The notes under the pieces: generated by a model
Told to the model about the DNA's origin: nothing
The model's input: the letters and a program-made list of their open reading frames with translations, nothing else
Database searches by the model: none
Source: an uncultured Hungatella sp.
Lineage (GTDB): Bacteria > Bacillota > Clostridia > Lachnospirales > Lachnospiraceae
Assembly (NCBI GenBank): GCA_959018155.1
Contig: CAUEKH010000026.1
Span: forward strand, 1-14,835
Direction of reading: 5' to 3'
DNA length: 14,835 nt
Made by a program: the position numbers and the translations under genes
In this document: piece by piece, positions 9,889 through 14,835 of the stretch
Numbering within the stretch: the stretch's first letter is position 1
How the letters are laid out: each line of letters begins with the position of its first letter

Positions 9889-11190
9889 TTACAGGGAATC
9901 GTGGGCTCTTGCCCGCGCCCTTCTGTCCATAATAGACTGGATCACGGGTACTAAAAACATGGCGACAATTCCCCCCGCAAATCCATTGTTATATAAATTC
10001 ATGCCCCCATAGACAATCCCCACATTCAGTGCCACAGAGGCGTGAAGAAATCCTGCTAACAGTCCTGCCACAACCCCGAATTCACCGGCAATCGGCGCAA
10101 GAGTCGTGGACAGAAGCAGCGCCAGAATAGCGCTCGGGTCTGTAATATTCCAGCTTTTCACAAAACTTCCCAACACAACCCCAAGCATGACCGGAAGAAT
10201 GTTCCGCAGATGCTTTCCCGTAGCGGAAAATCCTACAATTGTAAAAATTCCGCCAATGGTAGGCCCGTTTAAATCGCCTCCCACCATGAGCACAATTAGT
10301 GTGGAAGCAATCCCGTTGACCCCCATATTAAAGAGCGTCGGCGCAAATCCCTCGCTTTTCACGTAGTCGGTGCCGCTGATCCCGTATGACCTCCAGATCT
10401 CTAAATACCGGATCCAGACGCGTTCCGCCAGCAGAAATGACAGCAGAATCATTCCGCCGAAAAGGGTCAGAAGCAGCCTTGCAAACAGGATGTCATTTCC
10501 CGTGGACCAGATAAGCCGCGCCTCCGTCTCAAGCCCGAATGATTTCATCAGGGAGACGATGACTGTGGCGATGATTCCGGAAGAAAATCCAACATTATAC
10601 AGCGAATATCCTTTGTGGGAATAATGGGTGTGAGTGGACAGCGGAGGCAGGACGAAACCGATCGTGATGCCAACCAGGACGCTTAGCAGCAGCCGCAGAG
10701 GAAGCGGCAGATGGCTCGCCTGCATGATCTGTGTAATCACAGGCGATAAGCTTGTCCCGTAAAATCCAACGTAGATATATCTGGTCACCGATGTTTTATG
10801 ATACGCGGCATACAGAACGACGCCCATCATAATAGACCAGATATTCAGAATATTTTTTCCAAATAAAGAAAAGCCAAACATAAGAAAGCAGGCTGTAATC
10901 GTATGCCCGCTCATTTCCATTCCGAGGAAATAGATAATTGCGATTGAAATAAGGCAGAGCGCCCCGGCATTGATAAATGCCGCGCCCGTTCCTCCGATGG
11001 CGATGTAATCGGTAATCAGGAAGTCCGGTTCACGGATAATTGTAATCAGCCCCCGGAGGATTTCACCGGGAGGCTGCAGGAGCAGTCCTGCAACAATAAA
11101 ATAAAGCGGCACCAGGGCGAGAATCTGGAATTTCGCACGCCTGGATAATGGACCGTGGTTTCTGAATTTGTGTAGAATTCTTCCTGTCAT
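9889..11190 (-). CDS. DUF1576 multi-pass membrane protein, putative transporter
   Basis: This 433-residue integral membrane protein matches what I know of the DUF1576 family, which has no assigned function. It is built of two related halves (about residues 24-218 and 237-420). Matching pieces are GHTITACFLMFGFSLFGKN against GPTIGGIFTIVGFSATGKH, ILNIWSIMMGVVLYA against ILPVMLGVVLGSF, and GYSLYNVGFSSGIIA against GMNLYNNGFAGGIVA. Each half has several hydrophobic helices. Such pseudo-symmetric repeats are the usual build of transporters and channels. The start ATG at 11188-11190 has AAAGGA 6 nt upstream; an in-frame TTG at 11226 is a less likely alternative. The tail is basic (MDRRARARAHDSL), suggesting a cytoplasmic C-terminus. 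It is the first gene of a likely operon with the alpha-mannosidase 30 nt downstream, so uptake of a mannoside or efflux of a product is a reasonable guess, not more. Confidence 0.87.
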   Translation of the reverse strand: MTGRILHKFRNHGPLSRRAKFQILALVPLYFIVAGLLLQPPGEILRGLITIIREPDFLITDYIAIGGTGAAFINAGALCLISIAIIYFLGMEMSGHTITACFLMFGFSLFGKNILNIWSIMMGVVLYAAYHKTSVTRYIYVGFYGTSLSPVITQIMQASHLPLPLRLLLSVLVGITIGFVLPPLSTHTHYSHKGYSLYNVGFSSGIIATVIVSLMKSFGLETEARLIWSTGNDILFARLLLTLFGGMILLSFLLAERVWIRYLEIWRSYGISGTDYVKSEGFAPTLFNMGVNGIASTLIVLMVGGDLNGPTIGGIFTIVGFSATGKHLRNILPVMLGVVLGSFVKSWNITDPSAILALLLSTTLAPIAGEFGVVAGLLAGFLHASVALNVGIVYGGMNLYNNGFAGGIVAMFLVPVIQSIMDRRARARAHDSL

Positions 11191-11245
11191 GTCTGTCCTT
11201 TCTGTCGCTTGCTGTCTGGGAAGCAAATGAAATCAGTCTTTTCAT

Positions 11246-11274
11246 ATTCTACCATAAAAAATTAGCCCTGAGAA
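11246..11274 (-). promoter_or_regulatory. Candidate promoter of the DUF1576-mannosidase operon
   Basis: On the minus strand TAGAAT (11246-11251, 5 of 6) is spaced 17 nt from TTCTCA (11269-11274, 4 of 6). The same stretch also reads as a short hairpin GCCC/GGGC followed by TAATTTTTT, so a weak terminator for transcripts coming from the right is an alternative reading. Confidence 0.4.
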
Positions 11275-11431
11275 GGGGCATTGGTGACTTTTTTGCGGGG
11301 GCTGCGGAAGTGCGGAGTGTCCGGAGACGCTGGGGGCAGGCGGGTGGTGGGGGCTCGATTTTGGCTCATAGCGCGGGGCAGGATAGTTCTAAGGCTGACA
11401 CGGCGCGGGAAGAAGGGCACCGCTGGCATTC

Positions 11432-11459
11432 GCTGGATTTTTCTGAAGAAAAATCCAGC
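11432..11459. repeat. Inner hairpin 1 of the long inverted repeat
   Basis: GCTGGATTTTT (11432-11442) pairs with AAAAATCCAGC (11449-11459) around the six-base loop CTGAAG. The stem is perfect at 11 bp and independent of the outer arms. Confidence 0.9.
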
Positions 11460-11470
11460 TCAGGCCTGCT

Positions 11471-11498
11471 GGGAATCTGACTTTGTAGTCAGATTCCC
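11471..11498. repeat. Inner hairpin 2 of the long inverted repeat
   Basis: GGGAATCTGACT (11471-11482) pairs perfectly with AGTCAGATTCCC (11487-11498), a 12-bp stem with a TTGT tetraloop. Together with hairpin 1 it turns the outer duplex into a branched, cruciform-like fold. Confidence 0.9.
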
Positions 11499-11679
11499 TC
11501 CCTTCTTCCCGCGCCGCGTCAGCCTTAGAACTATCGATGCCCTGCGCAAATCGCCAAAACCGAGCCCCCACCACCCGCCTGCCCCCAGCGTCTCCGGACA
11601 CTCCGCACTTCCTGTGTTTTTTCTGGCTGAGGTGTGAAGGATAAAGGATTGCCCCTTGTGGGGGGAGGTAGGTGAAAAT

Positions 11680-11821
11680 GGTTGGTTTGGTTGATTTAGT
11701 TTGGTTAAGTTTGGTCGGTTAAGCTTGATTAAGTTTGGTTGGTTAGGTTTGATTAAGCTTAATTAAGTTTGGTTGGTTAGGTTTGGTTAAGCTTAATTAA
11801 ATTTGGTTGGTCAGGTTTCGT
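11680..11821. repeat. 34-bp tandem repeats in a G/T-rich tract
   Basis: Three consecutive 34-bp units start at 11720, 11754 and 11788, each opening TAAGCTT and containing TTTGGTTGGT. Units 1 and 2 match at 32 of 34 bases and units 2 and 3 at 31 of 34. A degenerate lead-in (11680-11719) uses the same TTTGGTT words. The plus strand has only six C residues in 142 nt. The second and third units carry the 10-bp palindrome TTAAGCTTAA at 11753-11762 and 11787-11796. The tract ends about 4 nt beyond the stop of the DUF2264 gene. It is non-coding as far as I can see; function unknown. Confidence 0.92.
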
Positions 11822-11825
11822 TAGA

Positions 11826-13853
11826 TTAGATAAGAAGGGTTCCTTCCAGGCCTTCATAGTCTATGGTCATGGTGCGGCCGTCTTTCATTTCAAGGGTGAC
11901 GGGGCCGTAGCCGCCGCAGGATTCTTTGTCTGTGAAATGAATTGATTTTATGGGGAAGAGGCGGTCGTCGGTCCATTCTGCCTGGTCTTTGCGGGTCAGC
12001 ATGGCGCTTATCATGACGTAGGGCCTGTATTCGTAGTATTTGCGCCTGCGGCTGACGCCGTACATGATGCAGCTTTGTTTTGTCATGGCGCTTACGGCCT
12101 GGCGGGACATGATTTCTATGTCGTCGAAACCGGCGTAGATGACCATGGCGGTCTGGCCCCAGGTGGATCTTAACAGGATGGCTTTTGCACCGGTTTCTTC
12201 ATCGGTGCGGATCCGCACGTCTACTCCGCCGCGGTCTACATCGGGCATTCCGTAGGAACCAAGTGTCAGAGTGTAGGGCTTATCTGGGATTCTTGTGCGG
12301 TCTACGCGTATGATGCCGTCAGCTGTCGGGAAATCGGCCAGATCGATGGACGCCTGGTTCTGGAAGCTGAACTCAAATTCAAAGTATTCTTTCCGGTATA
12401 AGATTCCGTCTTTTTCTCCGCCGTACATCAGGATATTGGGAATCAGGCTTTTGGCCCGTCCGTCATAGCTTATACTGTACTGCATGGCCTCGATCCCCTT
12501 GAAATCGAAATCCTCCCACAGGAAACGGCTGTTGAATGACAGGCGGGAGTATGTATTTAGGGATGGATTGTCTTTTTTCATCAGTACCTTGGCGGTGCGG
12601 AATTCGGTGATTCCCGTATCGTTGTGGTTGTCTACCACGATTCCCGGGCCGTCGAGGACTGTGGTGTGGACTTCACGGTCCTTCATTTCACTCCAGACTC
12701 CATTTTCTTCCACGGAGGTCCAGAAGGGGTGATCCTCGGGCAGGGTCAGACAGACGAAGGGATTCCCAATCCAGAAGGGGCTGGCGGCGCAGCTGTACGT
12801 CTGGATTAACGGCTTAAATGGACCGTAGAACCCCAGGGTCGGGACGCCTTTGTAGAAACAGTCCTCCCGGGTTACGAACTGAAGCAGGGAACCGGAGGCA
12901 ATTCTTCTGGAAAGGCCCGGATTCGCGGTTGGATTTCGCAGGATAAAATTAGCGGCCAGAGGGGCGGAGGCAGCGCTTCTGTAAATACCGCTTCTCCCCC
13001 ACATGGTTACGGCTGCATCGCTGTCAAACATACACGGAAATGTCGCAACCAGCCGGTTGGAGTACTCTTCTATTTTTGCCGCAATATACGGTTCCTTCTC
13101 ATAGCCGTACCACACGTTCCACAGCGGACCGTATACGTGAAATGCCCACGGACAGTAATAATCGAACAGATGGCCGTCGCGATACCAGCCGTCTCCGGCG
13201 TAGTATGACAGGATTGCGGAAGCATGATCCCGCATCATTCCATGGTCAATGGAGTAGCCTTCCCGGTCCAGAAATGCCAGAATCAGCATGTTGAACAGCC
13301 TCCAGTTGTGGTGCCCCGTATAGGATCGGCCAAAATTAAACAGATAATCAGCAATCCTGTCCTTCTCCTCTTTCGTATACCGCTCCCATATCACTTCACG
13401 GCACATGGACAGGCCGATTGCCAGAGAAGCGCACTCACACGTGTGCTGAAATGCCTTCTCCCCCGGAAGCGCCTCCGGAAATATTTCCTCCACCCGAAGC
13501 AAATAGTTTGGAGTCCCCGGCGTAACCGACAGCAAAATCTGTTTCGAGTAGTACTCCTGCAGGGAATGGCCCCCCGCCTCTGCCTCCGGCTCATTGTGTA
13601 ACAATGGCGCAGCAATCAGAAAACTCCTTGCAAGCCCCTCAAACCGTTCCGCCGCCACTCTCCACGCCGGCCCATCCGGGCGCGGATAACTGATCTCCAT
13701 TTCGTGACGGGGCACGATGATCGGATCCTCCGGCTTCTCCACATGCTGAAAAATCCCCTCCAGCAGAAAATGGCTCACCTCCAGCCAGTGTTTTCTCGTC
13801 ATCCCCGTATACGGACTTAATTCCATGTCCGGTTTTTTTACTGTAAACCTCAT
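11826..13853 (-). CDS. DUF2264 protein, putative carbohydrate-active enzyme
   Basis: This 675-residue protein resembles the DUF2264 family, whose N-terminal region is an (alpha/alpha)-barrel of the kind found in polysaccharide lyases and glycoside hydrolases. I recall a link to a CAZy family with beta-glucuronidase activity (GH154) but am not certain of it. Conserved-looking stretches are TGHHNWRLFNMLILAF (about 179-194), and GDGWYRDGHLFDYYCPWAFH (220-239), followed by VYGPLW, rich in aromatic, His and Asp residues expected in a sugar-binding cleft. The C-terminal part (about 400-675) is beta-rich. There is no signal peptide, so it should be cytosolic. The ATG at 13851-13853 has AAAGGGG (13863-13869) 9 nt upstream; an ATG at 13862 touches that site and is unlikely. 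It begins 17 nt after the amidohydrolase stop, so both are probably one operon. Substrate unknown. Confidence 0.83.
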   Translation of the reverse strand: MRFTVKKPDMELSPYTGMTRKHWLEVSHFLLEGIFQHVEKPEDPIIVPRHEMEISYPRPDGPAWRVAAERFEGLARSFLIAAPLLHNEPEAEAGGHSLQEYYSKQILLSVTPGTPNYLLRVEEIFPEALPGEKAFQHTCECASLAIGLSMCREVIWERYTKEEKDRIADYLFNFGRSYTGHHNWRLFNMLILAFLDREGYSIDHGMMRDHASAILSYYAGDGWYRDGHLFDYYCPWAFHVYGPLWNVWYGYEKEPYIAAKIEEYSNRLVATFPCMFDSDAAVTMWGRSGIYRSAASAPLAANFILRNPTANPGLSRRIASGSLLQFVTREDCFYKGVPTLGFYGPFKPLIQTYSCAASPFWIGNPFVCLTLPEDHPFWTSVEENGVWSEMKDREVHTTVLDGPGIVVDNHNDTGITEFRTAKVLMKKDNPSLNTYSRLSFNSRFLWEDFDFKGIEAMQYSISYDGRAKSLIPNILMYGGEKDGILYRKEYFEFEFSFQNQASIDLADFPTADGIIRVDRTRIPDKPYTLTLGSYGMPDVDRGGVDVRIRTDEETGAKAILLRSTWGQTAMVIYAGFDDIEIMSRQAVSAMTKQSCIMYGVSRRRKYYEYRPYVMISAMLTRKDQAEWTDDRLFPIKSIHFTDKESCGGYGPVTLEMKDGRTMTIDYEGLEGTLLI

Positions 13854-13862
13854 AAAAAACAT

Positions 13863-13869
13863 CCCCTTT
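13863..13869 (-). promoter_or_regulatory. Ribosome binding site of the DUF2264 gene
   Basis: AAAGGGG on the minus strand, 9 nt before the ATG at 13853 and only 3 nt after the stop codon of the upstream amidohydrolase gene. It favours this start over the in-frame ATG at 13862. Confidence 0.75.
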
Positions 13870-13870
13870 C

Positions 13871-14835
13871 TCATCTTACATAGACACACCGCCCATTGAT
13901 GCAGGTTCGTAAAATCACTGTGTCCTTTATCTCATTTGCCGGGATTGCCCGAATATCCCTATCAAGGATCGCAAAATCCGCCGCCATCCCCGGCCTTATA
14001 TATCCCTTTTTCATCTCCTCAAAGCTGGCCTCAGCGCCCATGGAAGTATACGTCTTAAGCGCCTCCTCCACTGTGAGTGCCTCCCCCGGTAAAAATGTCT
14101 TCGTTCCGTCTAAGGAAGTGCGGGTCACGGCACACTGGATTCCCGCCATCACATCCGGCTTCTCCACCGGACAGTCGGAACCGTTGGACACCGGTACCCC
14201 CATCGAATAGAGCGTCTGAAACTGGTAGGTATCCTTCGCCCGCTCTTCTCCCACTCTCGCCTCCACAATATGGCTGTCATAGTCAAGGAAAATCGTCTGA
14301 ACATAAGCGTGCAGCTTAAGCCTCTTAAAATCCTCCAGCAGTTTTTTCGTGGTTATCTGGCAATGGACAATCCCATGACGCCGGTCCGGACGGTCCTGAT
14401 TCTCCTTCATTGCCTTCTCAATTGCGGACACCGCCATTTCCATAGCGCCATCCCCGATGGCATGGATGGCAATCTGCATCCCCTCTCTGTCCGCCAGGCC
14501 AACGAGAGCATCAAGCTCCTCCTGGCTGTAAATGGCAATCCCCTTCTGCCCCCGCTCACCATCTGCGTAAGGCTCCGATAAGTAAGCCGTCCTGGCCCCC
14601 AGAGAACCGTCAGAAAGAAGTTTCAGCGGCCCAATCCGGAAGAAATCGCTTCCCACTCCGGTCTTCCAGCCCTTCCCCAGAAAATCCCGCAGCAGTTCCA
14701 TATTGGAAAGCAGACTCTGTTCATACACCTTCACAGTCATCCGCCCTTCCGCCTCCAGTTCCCGGTAAGCCGTCAGCACCATTTCATAATCCACCCCCGG
14801 AAATGCGGCCAAATCATCACTCTGCGCGGAGGTCA
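13871..14835 (-). CDS. YtcJ-type metal-dependent amidohydrolase (5' end cut by window edge)
   Basis: The reading frame is open through the right edge, giving the last 320 residues of a protein normally near 530-550 residues. It matches the amidohydrolase family 3 / YtcJ-like group, TIM-barrel hydrolases that cleave amide or related bonds using bound metal. Visible pieces, numbered from the TTG at 14812: PLKLLSDGSLGARTAYL (from 62) with a Lys that may bridge the metals, AIHAIGDGAMEMAV (115-128) and HGIVHCQ (146-152) with probable metal-binding His, and GSDCPVEKPDVMAGIQ (211-226) with the conserved Asp. The C-terminal KGYIRPGMAADFAILDRD is the usual return strand of the small beta domain. The N-terminal HxH metal motif should lie outside the window. 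The residues just before the TTG (TSAQSDD) continue the family pattern, so it is not the start. The DUF2264 gene follows by 17 nt. Confidence 0.92.
   Translation of the reverse strand, partial: TSAQSDDLAAFPGVDYEMVLTAYRELEAEGRMTVKVYEQSLLSNMELLRDFLGKGWKTGVGSDFFRIGPLKLLSDGSLGARTAYLSEPYADGERGQKGIAIYSQEELDALVGLADREGMQIAIHAIGDGAMEMAVSAIEKAMKENQDRPDRRHGIVHCQITTKKLLEDFKRLKLHAYVQTIFLDYDSHIVEARVGEERAKDTYQFQTLYSMGVPVSNGSDCPVEKPDVMAGIQCAVTRTSLDGTKTFLPGEALTVEEALKTYTSMGAEASFEEMKKGYIRPGMAADFAILDRDIRAIPANEIKDTVILRTCINGRCVYVR

Larger units (their letters stand above)
11306..11612. repeat. Long near-perfect inverted repeat enclosing two perfect hairpins
   Basis: The left arm (11306-11417, 112 nt) and right arm (11500-11612, 113 nt) are reverse complements with about eight mismatches and one single-base gap. 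The outermost 52 bp pair perfectly (11306-11357 with 11561-11612), then a mismatched patch, then 18 bp (11382-11399 with 11518-11535) and 17 bp (11401-11417 with 11500-11516). The 82-nt centre contains two separate perfect stems. The arms are GC-rich, unlike the flanks. On the plus strand the structure is followed by a TTTTTT run (11617-11622), giving it a terminator-like 3' end; the minus-strand exit has an A-run instead. Possible natures: a non-autonomous mobile or repetitive element, a structured RNA, or a transcription barrier. I do not recognise it as a named family. Confidence 0.93.
11191..11825. other. Gene-free 635-nt region with a long inverted repeat and tandem repeats
   Basis: I find no supportable gene here. 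From the left it holds a candidate promoter for the DUF1576 gene, a long GC-rich inverted repeat with two internal hairpins, a short linker, and a G/T-rich tract of 34-bp repeats ending just past the stop of the DUF2264 gene. Short open frames on both strands over the inverted repeat share the same peptide because the arms mirror each other, and they are best explained as artefacts. Confidence 0.8.

Noticed and set aside
11281..11637. Open reading frames on both strands over the long inverted repeat, each encoding a stretch like SGDAGGRRVVGARFW
   Set aside because: The two frames give the same peptide because the repeat arms mirror each other. There is no ribosome binding site or family resemblance, so they are by-products of the inverted repeat.
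11306..11825. Retron-like or CRISPR-like system suggested by the inverted repeat and the tandem repeats
   Set aside because: No reverse transcriptase, Cas or transposase gene is in the window. The 34-bp repeats are directly abutting with no spacers, so a CRISPR array is excluded.

Overview
This looks like a chromosomal segment of a Gram-positive gut-type Clostridia, most likely Lachnospiraceae-like. The reasons are strong AGGAGG-type ribosome binding sites, a lipoprotein sugar-binding protein, a LacI-type regulator with a CpG-centred operator, EcsC and YccF family proteins, and a DUF1576 membrane protein. The taxonomic call is inference; no rRNA or marker gene is present. Every gene I can support lies on the minus strand, so the text reads from right to left.

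Right edge (11826-14835): a 5'-truncated YtcJ-type metal-dependent amidohydrolase is followed after 17 nt by a DUF2264 protein, a likely carbohydrate-active (alpha/alpha)-barrel enzyme. They look co-transcribed. After them comes a 635-nt stretch (11191-11825) with no gene. It holds three 34-bp tandem repeats in a G/T-rich tract, and a roughly 307-nt near-perfect inverted repeat enclosing two perfect hairpins. This is the most unusual part of the window.

Middle (3411-11190): a DUF1576 multi-pass membrane protein (visibly a tandem duplication), a cytosolic GH38 alpha-mannosidase and an ABC-F ATPase follow each other at 30-nt and 37-nt spacing, which suggests one operon. A 146-nt gap leads to a YccF small membrane protein and an EcsC-domain protein, which are 1 nt apart and probably translationally coupled.

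Left (1-3410): this AT-richer module holds a LacI-family regulator, a cluster-1 sugar-binding lipoprotein and a MalF/UgpA-type permease that runs off the left edge. Perfect palindromes with a central CG lie upstream of both the binding-protein gene (2242-2261) and the regulator gene (3336-3349). They share 12 of 14 core bases, so the regulator probably controls both the transport operon and itself.

The content as a whole (ABC sugar importer with local repressor, alpha-mannosidase with an adjoining putative transporter, DUF2264 enzyme with amidohydrolase) suggests a glycan or glycoside use region. The substrate of each part cannot be read from the sequence.
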